DNA of 64,000 bases, from assembly GCA_030248195.1 (NCBI GenBank), contig JASAND010000707.1:29004-93003 (forward strand). Direction: 5' to 3'. The first letter of the stretch is position 1; every line of letters begins with the position of its first letter. Below, piece by piece: positions 12,143 to 22,303 of this stretch. The position numbers were made by a program, and so were the translations under genes. The notes below the pieces were generated by a model, which did not search any database, had not been told where the DNA came from, and saw nothing but the letters and a program-made list of their open reading frames with translations. The DNA comes from Trissonchulus latispiculum. Taxonomy: Eukaryota > Nematoda > Enoplea > Enoplida > Ironidae.

Positions 12143-13345
12143 GATAAGGACAGTAAAAGAAGGTTCTAAATTCTGAAACTATCAAATTGAATGCTAAAAT
12201 GTATATCCTGCTTCATAGAACGCGAACAGATAGAGGAACAGGAGCAAAATAAAGCACAAGCTGCTACATATAACAACCACTGGATCAATTCTGTAGCACG
12301 TTATGTTGTTGTACTCGCGAACTATTGACGCTCAGGGCTAAGCGGCGAATTTTTTCACAGAAACGAATACTGCAAATGTGCTAATAAAGTGTTTACTGTG
12401 CTATAATATTAGGTTAACTCAAAAGTAAGAGCTATATAAACAGTATACTGACAGCGAGAACTATCCAGTTTGAATGAAATGACAAACAACCTGTAGTCAC
12501 ATTTCACACAATCAATTCAAGTAATCCCGCTACTTGAAACTTGTTTCAACAATTGCATATTTTACAACAAACTGTGTTGGATTATTGATTTGAATTTTGC
12601 ACAATAGAAATAGCACGCCTTTGAATATGCACCTTCCAGGACACTACTAATTCTTCGGTTCCCATTCGGTTAAATGTTCATGTTCCCATTATAACTTTTA
12701 ACCTCCTAGATGGCAAAAACACGAATTCCTTATCGTTCTAGCTAGCTTTTTATGCGATTGTAATACAATGAAAACTAATTCAAATTTCAACTATTTATTA
12801 CACGCATCACACCGACTTACCCACTTTTAGTGCTCATGCTCCCAGTATAAGCTTTGACTGGGAGCACCAACAACGTTGATCTTGGTCTCGTTTAGATAGA
12901 GAATTTCGCAGAAAACCAGAGTTTTTTAGCAAAGCCTTTGAAATGCAGATTTAAGCTTTATTATTTTATCTCGCCTAAAGGCGAGATAGCTGTTTTCGTT
13001 TTTAGAGCAAAATGAACTCCTTATGTTCGACGTTGAATTTCCCCCTAATCTCAGCATTGCTTTCATTAACAGTGAAAGTTTTTGTAAGAAGGAGGCCCAG
13101 CAGCTGCTTTTATCGAATTGGCCCAGAATGATTTATTTGAAATTTTCTTTGTAATTTGGTGGAAAACATTAAAATTTGTAGCTTAGATTTCCCTGTAGGG
13201 GGCCTTCATTTTCAGTGGAATTAACGTTTAAAGAAACACTTAAGAAGTTTAGATCTTATTTTTTCCAATTTGACTTCAAATTCCCTTGGCACGATTGCCA
13301 TAAGATGCCTCAAATAACCTACAACTCATCTTAAGCACCATAAGC
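12143..13345. other. AT-rich region upstream of the transporter gene
   Basis: This region lies 5' of the transporter start codon on the minus strand and would hold its promoter. I see no TATA-type element I can defend, no RNA gene and no coding frame. Confidence 0.4.
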
Positions 13346-14004
13346 TAAAGTTTGACCAAAAAATCTTGGAACCAAAATGTGAGCTCCTGTCCTGAGTTAA
13401 CCTTTGAAGCTAGTCTATATGGGTCTCTTGCGCAATTCCCCCCCCAGCCCTAACTTTTTATTTTTTTGACCAATAACTTTGAAATTTGGTGTGGGTGCAT
13501 ACTAGAGGCTGATGAATTCAAAAATTAAAAAATTTTAAAGTTTTTAAAAAATTTTAAAAAATTTTAAAATTTTATTTGGTAAGGGGGGACCAAGGGGAAC
13601 CAAAAACTTTTTTGAAAAAAGTTTTGCTGAAAACTTGCATACAAGGGTTTTCTGGGGCGCTGAGCACGAATCTGAAGTCCGTTTTTCGATTCAGCTTTTC
13701 GTTAGCTCAGTATAAGCTAAAGTTGTAAGCTTAAGATGAAAGCTTATCCTGAGCTAACGAAAAGCTGAATCGAAAAACGGACTTCAGATTCGTGCTCAGC
13801 GCCCCAGAAAACCGCTGTATGCAAGTTTTCAGCAAAATTTTTTTCAAAAAATTTTTTGGTTCCCCTTGGTCCCCCCTTACCAAACTAAAATTTTAAAATT
13901 TTTTTAAAACTTTAAATTTTTTTAATTTTTGAATTCATCAGCCTCTAGTATGCACCCACACCAAATTTCAAAGTTATTGGTCAAAAAAATAAAAAGTTAG
14001 GGCT

Positions 14005-14095
<91 letters not shown>

Positions 14096-15162
14096 ATTGC
14101 GCAAGAGACCCGTCTATATAAAGTATCTATTTTAAAAAACCTCACGTGAAGGGGGAATCCACTAAAACCATCATGTATGGTCTATAATCGGTTACCGGAT
14201 ACTAAATCGATAAAAACGCTTCGAATTCGGAAAGAAAACGCTAATTAATTCATACTCTAGTACATCCCTGGCCCAAAACATTTCCGAAAATGGGCCGGTG
14301 GGTGATAATTCCGTATACGCACACTTGCACTGAGATTTGAGTGCACTCAATGCATCTAATTCCGTAGACGCACACTAGACTTTAAGTTAGAGTTTAAACT
14401 GGTCAGAGTGACCTTTTGCAAAAGGCATCTAATTCCGTAGACGCACACCTGTTGAATAGTAACAGTAATGAGGGAAAATTTTGATTTTTGGAAATGAAGT
14501 TAATGAAATAAAGAAGGAAAGTGGTTTTAGTATATATAGTTACACCGCATCAAACAAGCAACATAATAGTGCTTTTCAAACAACGAACAGGCAAGCGATA
14601 AGCAGCAAAAAATTGTCATCAAATAACAAATTAGAAGCAGAATTTTCTAACTTTTTTAGTTTTAAGATTAATTTTAAGTTTAATAAATTTTTGCTGACAA
14701 TTTCTTGCTGCTTATTGCTTGCCTGTTCGTTGTTTGAAAAGCACTATTATGTTGTTTGTTTGATAGGGTGTAACTATATATACTAAAACCACTTTCCTAC
14801 TTTATTTCATTAACTTCATTTCCAAAAAACAAAATTTTCCCTCATTACTGTTACTATTCAACAGGTGTGCGTCTACGGAATTAGATGCCTTTTGCAAAAG
14901 GTCACTCTGACCAGTTTAAACTCTAACTTAAAGACTAGTGTGCGTCTACGGAATTAGATGCATTGAGTGCACTCAAATCTCAGTGCAAGTGTGCGTATAC
15001 GGAATTATCACCAATGGGCCACATCCGGTCCATGACCGGTAATCGGATGTCCAGGTCACAAAACTGTACAGCAAGATGGGTAAGTCGTACAGATTCGCTG
15101 ATGGGATAGGATAGAATAGGCGCTCACAGTTCGGTTCCAAGATTTTTTGGTCTACACTTTAG
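13346..15162. repeat. composite of three nested foldback elements
   Basis: The outer element has ends CTAAAGTTTGACC at 13346 and their complement ending at 15162. It belongs to the same family as 34493-36077. Nested insertion 1 is 13421-14111 (ends GGGTCTCTTGCGCAATT and complement), flanked by an 8-bp target duplication GTCTATAT (13413-13420 and 14112-14119). Nested insertion 2 is about 14297-15012 (ends GGTGATAATTCCGTATAC and complement), flanked by AATGGGCC at 14289-14296 and 15013-15020. Insertion 2 carries three direct copies of the block AATTCCGTAGACGCACAC (or TATACGCACAC) in each arm. The outer element keeps most of one arm but only the tip of the other. Confidence 0.8.
14005..14094 (+). 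repeat. 90-nt uninterrupted poly-G run
   Basis: Ninety consecutive G residues lie in the right arm of nested foldback 1. The matching position of the left arm (13438-13445) has only 8 C residues. The run either expanded or is an assembly or base-calling artefact. Confidence 0.9.
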
Positions 15163-16684
15163 TAATAATACTTTTTTGCTCGTAATCTTGAAATATAGTG
15201 AACGCAAATTCAAATAACATCATATATTCTGCGTTAACAGATTTATGCTATCCAAAAGCACTCTTAATCTTCATCTTCATATCACGAAGTATCACTTCAA
15301 AAGGTTTAGTCCGTTGTGTTCAAACACGTTATGTGAGATAATATTTAACCCGACGTCGAGATGCTGCTCCTTTTAGGAGCCAACTTGTTTCATTTTCCTT
15401 ACAAATGTCGGAATCCAGAATGGAGCTTGGTGGTGGTAGCGATAATTATGAAACTGCAGATAATGAAACCAACAGATAGAAATGAAAAGATGAAAATTAA
15501 TAGATTAAGTGATTATTCCCAAAAGGACCAAGTTAGTTTAGAAACCTCTTTGAATGCATATCTTAAAATAGAATTTTCAGAATTCAGTTTTCAGGATAGT
15601 CAATGCTCAAATTGTCCCTCAAGCACGTTTTTTGACACATACCAAGTTTAAATCAGTAGATCTGGGGTTTTCAAATCCATTAAATGTCAGTTGTTTTGTT
15701 CCAAAGAAGTTGTTGCAACAATTACAAGCATACATTAACCAGTAACACGGGGTCCAATTCTAGAGGGATCTACCCCGACCCTGGCGAGGGGTCTACCCTT
15801 GAAAAATTCCAAAATTTTAAATGGGTCTACCCCAAAGTTTGCAAAAATTGCTAATTTTCAACATGTTTGGACAACTAATAAGCAAAAATGAACATTTTTA
15901 TCGATTTTCAAGAAATTTTTAGAAAAGACTCGCTAAAATTTTATAAAAATGAGCAATTTTTAGTAAAAATTGCTGAGAGGTGTACCATTTTTTGCCTTCT
16001 GGACGAGAGGGCCTACCCGTTTTTTGTCGGTCTGGGGGTCTGCACCCCCCATTCCCTCCCCATTATCCTATGATTACAAGGATCGGTTTCAGGCGCTATA
16101 AGAAAAATTAAAGAATGAAAGAAATCTGCACACCACTGTGAGGTTTTGGTCAGCGTGTCTATGATATTTGAAAATAAAAACTGGACTTCGAGTGAATTTA
16201 AGAAGTTGCTAGGCTCTAGTCAAAGGTGTGTGACGCTAAAAACTAGTTCTAAACCCTAATCTCCTCCCACCTATAGAAAGTAAATCACACAAAATTAGGT
16301 TTTACTAGGAACTCAACCTTTAGTATCAAAACACATCAAAACTTCAAAATAGGAATTAACAATTATTCAAGTCAGACACAGACGATTTCAATGTCCAACG
16401 GTCAAGTTACACATCAAGTAATGGCGGACAAAAATGGGGAGTAACTAATGCCCCCACAGTGCACAAACCCAACTCTACTGTGTCTAGACAACTTCTGTCA
16501 ACCTTTTTATACCGAAAAGAAATCAAAAGCCAGTCACTAAAAATGATTGATTGTCCATGACATCAAAATGTACATCTCAACACCTGTTATCTCAAGAAAT
16601 AGTTCTTTCCTTAGAATACAACACAAATCTACAGTACAACCACCCCTTTGCACGTAGTGCCAACTTCACAAACATTAAACTTAT
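15163..16684. other. region without recognisable gene
   Basis: The sequence is AT-rich. A segment at about 15746-16070 repeats the theme GGGTCTACCC/GTCTACCCC and may be a degraded repeat. A 96-codon frame at 15361-15651 has no family resemblance and ordinary intergenic composition, so I do not call it a gene. Confidence 0.4.
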
Positions 16685-16750
16685 TGTAGAATTACTGTAG
16701 AAATACTGTAGAAATATTGTAGGAATATTGTAGAATTATTGTAGAATTAC
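16685..16750. repeat. short tandem repeat of a TACTGTAGAAAT-like unit
   Basis: Roughly eight imperfect copies of an 8-9-bp unit (A-TTGTAGAA/TACTGTAGAA) run directly into the LTR-like block at 16751. Confidence 0.5.
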
Positions 16751-16827
16751 TGTAAAATTCTATGGATTACTGTAAATTTAGAATCTTAGACTTAGGCTTA
16801 ACACGTCTGACTGACTGATATTCCACA
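16751..16827 (-). repeat. LTR-like terminal block of the minus-strand retrotransposon
   Basis: On the minus strand this 77-bp block starts TGTGGAATATCAG and ends TTTTACA. A nearly identical 76-bp block in the same orientation lies at 53341-53416. It follows a polypurine tract at 16831-16842 with the same spacing as in the plus-strand element, so its first base is very likely the start of a 3' LTR. The LTR may extend further left; the 77 bp is only the part shared with the other copy. Confidence 0.6.
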
Positions 16828-16830
16828 AAA

Positions 16831-16842
16831 TACCCCCTCTTT
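16831..16842 (-). promoter_or_regulatory. polypurine tract of the minus-strand retrotransposon
   Basis: The minus strand reads AAAGAGGGGGTA, three bases before TGTGGAAT. This is the same 12-mer found before the 3' LTR of the plus-strand giant element (52794-52805), where it primes plus-strand DNA synthesis. Confidence 0.7.
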
Positions 16843-18856
16843 GCCACCGCCCGCCCCGGCGCGGTGTTCCCAGAAAGGCGATAAGAAGAGAAAAATGCAA
16901 ACAGTTAGAGGTAAAACAAAAATGTTTGAAACAAGACGAAAAAGATAAAACGTGGACCCTCACTGGTCTCACGAGTGGGACTCCCACTGACAGACATGTG
17001 CCACTGGCACAGCAGACTTTGTCAACTTTGACAACAACAGACTACAACTTTACTGGGCCCCTACAGTACTGAGTGCTACGTCTCGACTACATCTACAACT
17101 TGGACGTAAAATGTTTCGGCTGTCACCGAGACAGAATACAAACTATACCCTGGGACACACCGCCCAGGAGACGGCGGATGGAGGAGTGTACCGGGAGCAT
17201 CAGTCAGTCATGGCCCCACCCCAACGAAATTTAACTCTGGAAGAAAACACCATTAATTTATATAAAAACACAGCAAAGATAGAAAAGACAAAATACAAAA
17301 TCACAAGGCAAGACAGTAAAGGCAGTAAGAAAGGCAGACAAGTATGCATTAAACAAAAAATAACAAGAAAGTCTAGTTACCAGTATAACATAGCTGCAAA
17401 CAATGCCAAAAATATGCGAATCAAAACAAAATGTCACTGTATAAGGCATCAGATTAAAGAAACAGTTAAAGCAAAATACAAAACACAATACACCGGTCCT
17501 AGTGTCCGTAGGAGTGTCGGGGACGGGAACCAACATCAGCCGCCAGGAGCATCATACCGTCAGTACCCATCTCAGCAGCCAGCCGATGAGACAAAAGCAG
17601 TCGACAGGCAGGAAAAGGTGGAAACAGGCTCAGAAAAGTCAGCCGGAGCGGAAGCAGCCCGAAAAGCCAGACCTCAGACAACGGCCACACCCATTGAGCC
17701 GCAGGGCAAACGGCCAGGCACCACGAAGCACCAGACGAACGACACCAAAGCGCCAGCCAGAGGACGCCACACCGGGGCTATGTCGGGCCAAGGAGCCCAA
17801 CAAAAGACCAGAAATACCAGCTCCGGAAGCAACCGAAGCACATCACAAAATACCCACCAAGCACCGGGTGTCAGAACCACAGCTGCAAAACTGCAGCCCG
17901 ACAGAAAGTCAAGAAAGAGGCTGCTGCAAGAAACCGCTCCAACTCCCGTCGAACCTGCCAACCCCACCAGCACAGGCCATGATGAACCTGACAACCAGCA
18001 TCCACCACCACCACTGGCGACATCATACCAGGGGAACACTCCTAGGCACCACAAGCAGAGGGGGGGGGGCGGGGACGGACCAGCACAACCAAACAGACAA
18101 CCTACAACACACAAAGAAAACATGAAGACATGGTTATGCGTAGCAAAAGTAAAAAGAAAATAAAACATTCCTTAGGCAAAACATGGCCCCGCTGTAACCG
18201 ATTATTAAAAGTGAATATACTCGAAATGTTAATAAAACTTGTAAATAAGAAAGGTAAAAAGGAACAAATTTGTAAGGGCTAAAACTGAGGAAGAGCCGAG
18301 GCAACCGGAGCCTGGACACCGGTCGGTCTCCCCTAAAAGGTGCCAAACTCCATGCCTCGGACCCAGTGGAGACAACTACGGGAAAAGGAGACCGGGTCCG
18401 AAGCCGCTCGGTCGACCCAAGAACCCACGGGCCAGGAATCCCCCCTGATTCAAGGAAAGGAAATATAGATGCGAGGTGTGCTGGGATAGGAAGGACCCGG
18501 AATCTAAAGAAACTTGCTTCGAAGAGAAAAAGAGATCAGAAAATTTATACTCCAGAAGTAATAAGTAGAAATAACGAGATCAACGTGGGAACCAAGAATT
18601 GAATTCAGGGAAAAGAATAGAGAGCAATTTAAGGAAAGCAAGAAGAGAGAGCAATAATAACTTTTATCGGAAAGAAAAAGAAAATTAACACAGCAAAAAG
18701 GTGGTGCAAAGAATTTAATCAAGGAAAAGAGAGTCAAAAGGATACACACAAGGATAGAAGAAATCAGTTGAGAAAGACACAAAATTTAAGGGTGCGAGCC
18801 CAGCACACCCCAAAAAATAGAAAAGCTCAACAAACAACTGCAACAACAAACAACAA
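16843..18856 (-). other. 3' spacer of the minus-strand retrotransposon, no gene recognised
   Basis: This lies between the NADAR-like ORF and the polypurine tract, matching the 2.5-kb spacer (50275-52793) in the plus-strand element. Open frames exist on both strands (350 codons at 17111-18163 plus; 164 codons at 17674-18168 minus) but both are of low complexity: Gln/Thr/Pro/Arg-rich on one strand and Gly/Trp/Val-rich on the other. Neither shows a known family. I treat both as composition artefacts. Confidence 0.45.
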
Positions 18857-21595
18857 CTATCTGGCACGACGTGAATAGGCCAGCTCCGCAGCCCGCCACT
18901 CCCGAGCCTGCGCATAGATGCCGGGGAAAAGTTCCTGGCGGAGCATCATCAACAGCTTGCCCATCCAATTTTGATGAGTGGGTCTCGGCGCCAGAAAGGC
19001 CAACTGGCGGACTCCATCAGGACCCAGATTCTGCAGTTGGTCCTTATATTTGCCAACACCCCAGTAGGCGTCCGGTGAAGCCTCAACCAGGATGCGGACA
19101 CCCGACTGACGAAGCCATTCCACCAGCTCCGGAGAAGCCAACGCCTTCGCCCGAAGAATATCCAGCATCGTGATGGTCCGGACGTGGTTCTTCGGATGTT
19201 CCCAGAATCTACGGTAGGGGCATTCGGGCTTGAACCACCCCTTGGTAAAGTGTTTCGCTGCCTTCTTAGTCTGGAAAGGGTATCGCAGAGAAACCAACAG
19301 CCGGGCGGAATCATGGAGACAGAACCAATAGCCGGCCTTCCTGTAGTGGTATGGGAATTCGGCAACCCGGAACCGTTGACCACAGATCTCGATGTAGACC
19401 GGAGCGTCCGTAAACCGATCGCCCGGAATGTGGCGCATGTTGGAGGCTTCATCGTTCTCCCCAAAGAAGGACCACACTGCACCATGCGTGTGGACCACCC
19501 TAGTCGCCATGGCCGGATGATTCATGCAAGTGTCCACCACTTCCTGAGCCTTGGCTGCGAAGTGAGAAGATTTGTTGATCCACGTGTCCAGGAACCGATC
19601 CAATTGACCATAACGGAACAAAGATGGATAGATGAACATGACTGGGCAGAACTTGGCGAGAGCTGCCACGGTAGCCAGGGATTTGGTCGACCCGAACCCA
19701 ACCAGGGTGGTAGGCGGAAAGATGACCCGTCCTTCCCTGCAGAGGGCCGGAAAGGCAATATCCGCGCGCCAGAAGTCGAACTTCTCCGGCTGGTAGATCA
19801 GATGAGGATCAGGGTTCGGCCACGGATTCTGGCTATGGACAGCATGGATCTGCGTCTGAAAGAGAGCCGTAACTTTCCGAAAGAAGAGGCGCAAATCCGC
19901 TTCCGGAACCGCGAAAGGTGCTGACTGCGCCAACAACCACTTGTACCAGAAGTCCCATGTAGAGCACCAGTAGGGATTTACCGCAGGCGGCCCATACCGG
20001 GATAGGACGTCCGGTTGCTAGAACATCTGCCAATAGCGCTCCGAGAACACCCGGAAGGGCGCCCCAATGGGCGAAGACTGGAGCCGCGAAACAACAGTCG
20101 ACGCCACATGTTGGTCCAAATCTTGGAACCCCAGGAACCGAGGAGAAGGGGAGACCTTGTCCGCTGGCAATCCAAAGCGTTCTTCCCCTGGAAAGATGCT
20201 CAGCAGATTTTGGCCAGGATGGAAATGAGCGCGTGCCTGCCGTGGAACCGGTGGAGGGTCCGCATCATACGGGCCCCCCTCCGGATCCCGCAGGTACGCC
20301 GGCATCGCATCGCAAATAATAGGGACTGTGTCACCGTCCAATTGTTCATGGAAGTCAGGCGGATAGACATCTGTGATAGGACGGGGCAGCCGGGGACCCA
20401 GCACGTGCGACTCCGTGAACACCATAGGTCCAGGACCCAAAGGTGGAAGCAAGTCCGGCATTGCGTAAGGAGGAACCTGCAAGAGCTGAGGCAACGGAGG
20501 CCCAGCTTGTGACGCTCGTGAAGATGTTCGTGGCTGGGAATCGGATGTCCGACGAGGCCCCCCAGCTGCCTGCCCCACCGAGGCCGCCTGTTGCTGTCGC
20601 TCAGCAGCAGCCCCGGGCTCCAACCCCGATGCCCGAGAGCATGGAGCCGGAGTATGGGCAAACAGCTGGCCCATGGAGAGATCCAGATCAACCCCCGGGG
20701 GGAAACCCAACCCCGGAATGGGAGAGAGTTCGAAAGCTTGAGGAAACAGCACACGGAGTAGATCCAAAACCTACAGGTTACCCTCCGTCATTGTGTGGAA
20801 TGCAACCTCAAACGCCGACCAGGGCGCCGCATGACCCGTCCACTGTTGCAGCTGGTCCTGTGAGATACCATGATGCTCCAGTAGATCAAATTGCATCCGA
20901 TTCTCCACACAAGGACTCTGGAGCCAAAAAGAAACATGCAGACGCCCAGGACCCAGAACTGTGCCCAGACCTTGCATAGGGGCCGAAGCGCGAGGGGCGG
21001 AACGCAAGATGGTTTGCCAATCGGAATCCGAGACCACCACAGGCTGGTCGTTGAGTGACCGAGGCGCCAGGACATCAGCCGGAGCTGAGGCCACTGCCTC
21101 CGAAGCGGAGACCAGGGAAGGGGCCTGATGGGAGCTACCCGGCGTTGCTTCCTGCAGTGGCACAAAAGAGCCCTGATCCTCCAACTGCCCCGCTCCCGGT
21201 AGCGCCGCAGGCGGAATCGGCAGAGAGGGAGCCTCCTGAACATACTGCGGGTACGTTTGCCGGACAGACTGAATCACGGTATCCAAAACAGGTCCGTCCA
21301 CAAAGTAGGTCCGAAAGGCCGGCGTCCCGGCGTCCGGGACCATGGCCAACCCTTGGGCAACCGGGATCCGGAGAGGCTGGTTGAAATCCAAGACCGGCAT
21401 AGTGTCCATCGCCACCTCCTGTGTCTGAGCGATCGGGGCCGGCTGCTGGGGAGCACCATGCTGGGCTCCGAGGGGTCGCCAAGACCCTCCGGAAGAAGTA
21501 GAGGCCGCAGAAGAAATCCCCGGAAGCCGTTCCAAGGGCAGTCGGAGCCGCGGAAGATGAGGTATTGATGGCAAAGTGGGCGGTTGTGACTGCAC
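18857..21595 (-). pseudogene. retrotransposon ORF with C-terminal NADAR/YbiA-like domain, interrupted by two TAG codons
   Basis: One minus-strand frame runs from about 21595 to 18857 with in-frame TAG stops at 20771-20773 and 20018-20020. Apart from these the frame is continuous. The N-terminal part is Pro/Gln/Ser-rich. The C-terminal ~200 residues contain AEFPYHYRKAGYWF, then MLDILRAKALASPEL, LVEASPDAYWGVG (about 19050) and NWMGKLLMMLRQEL (about 18960). These match the order and spacing of NADAR (DUF1768, YbiA-like) motifs, including D-x-Y-W-G-x-G and N-x-x-G-x-L-L-M-x-x-R. It aligns along its length with the plus-strand ORF ending at 50274. The family's usual Ser-Glu-His-Tyr motif reads Pro-Tyr-His-Tyr here, so catalysis is doubtful. 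Upstream coding (to about 21737) continues in another frame and is cut off by insertion of the plus-strand element at 21789. Confidence 0.75.
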
Positions 21596-21788
21596 AGCCT
21601 AAACTTGCTTCCTCCAGCTGTTGCAGAGGATCGTAGGTTCTGGGTGCGGTCGATTCCGAGACTAGAGGAACCAAAGGTGGCTCTCGAAGCATGGCCTTCG
21701 CTGCTGGCAGTGGGCTCGGCGATGGTTGCTGACGCACCAGGACCTACTGACCCTCTCCCGAGACAGTGGGGTCACTCCCCGAATTCGT

Positions 21789-22267
21789 TGTGAAATATTC
21801 GTTGAAAACGATGTCAATTTTGTGAATTATCTCATGAATGATGAAACTAATTTCGAATCTTAGCTACTTTGATAGCTTATCAAGATGGAGTCAAATATTC
21901 AAAAGTTATTGTCATCAGTCTCAGTCTTGGTTAGTAATTATCGATAAGTTGGTTGGGTGCGGGTTCCCTATTATCGTATTGGCAGCTGAGGCATTAGTCT
22001 CATTTTGGTACAGTTTTGTTGGTTGCTTTGGCTATTTGTTCTAGTGATTTTGCATATTTTGATGGAAAATGTTATTTGCTAATTTCGTGTAAATTCTAAG
22101 ATTAAAGTATCGTGTGAATTTCTGCTAATTTTAATTGGGTTTTTATCAGCTAGGTACGAGGAGGAGCGGTAGGCATACACTACCGATTGTGAACCTGCAG
22201 CTTATTAGTCAAGTCTCGTTTATTAGTCATGAAGTATAGGCACAGACAGTAACATTTCTTTTTTACA
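21789..22267 (+). repeat. 5' LTR of the giant element
   Basis: This is a 479-bp LTR, starting TGTGAAATATTCG and ending TTTTTTACA. It is almost identical to the 3' LTR; differences I see are at about 21893, 21916, 22013, 22026 and 22153. The near identity implies a recent insertion. Confidence 0.93.
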
Positions 22268-22270
22268 AAT

Positions 22271-22283
22271 TGGCGACCGTGAG
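22271..22283 (+). promoter_or_regulatory. primer binding site of the giant element (tRNA-Arg type)
   Basis: TGGCGACCGTGAG lies three bases after the LTR end. The first ten bases match the PBS that mdg1/412-type Ty3/gypsy elements use with tRNA-Arg. The same core recurs at 38218 after the internal LTR. Confidence 0.75.
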
Positions 22284-22303
22284 ATGCGGTAAATGCCTAT
22301 TTT

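Noticed and set aside
14481..14786. 101-codon frame inside nested foldback 2
   Set aside because: It lies entirely within palindrome arms; the reverse strand is similarly structured and there is no known domain.
17111..18163. 350-codon plus-strand open frame
   Set aside because: It is antisense to the minus-strand retrotransposon spacer, low-complexity (Gln/Thr/Arg/Pro), overlaps other long frames on both strands and shows no family motif.
17674..18168. 164-codon minus-strand frame with hydrophobic Trp/Gly/Val-rich protein
   Set aside because: Composition mirrors the GC-rich repeats of the spacer; there is no consistent membrane topology and no match to the plus-strand element.
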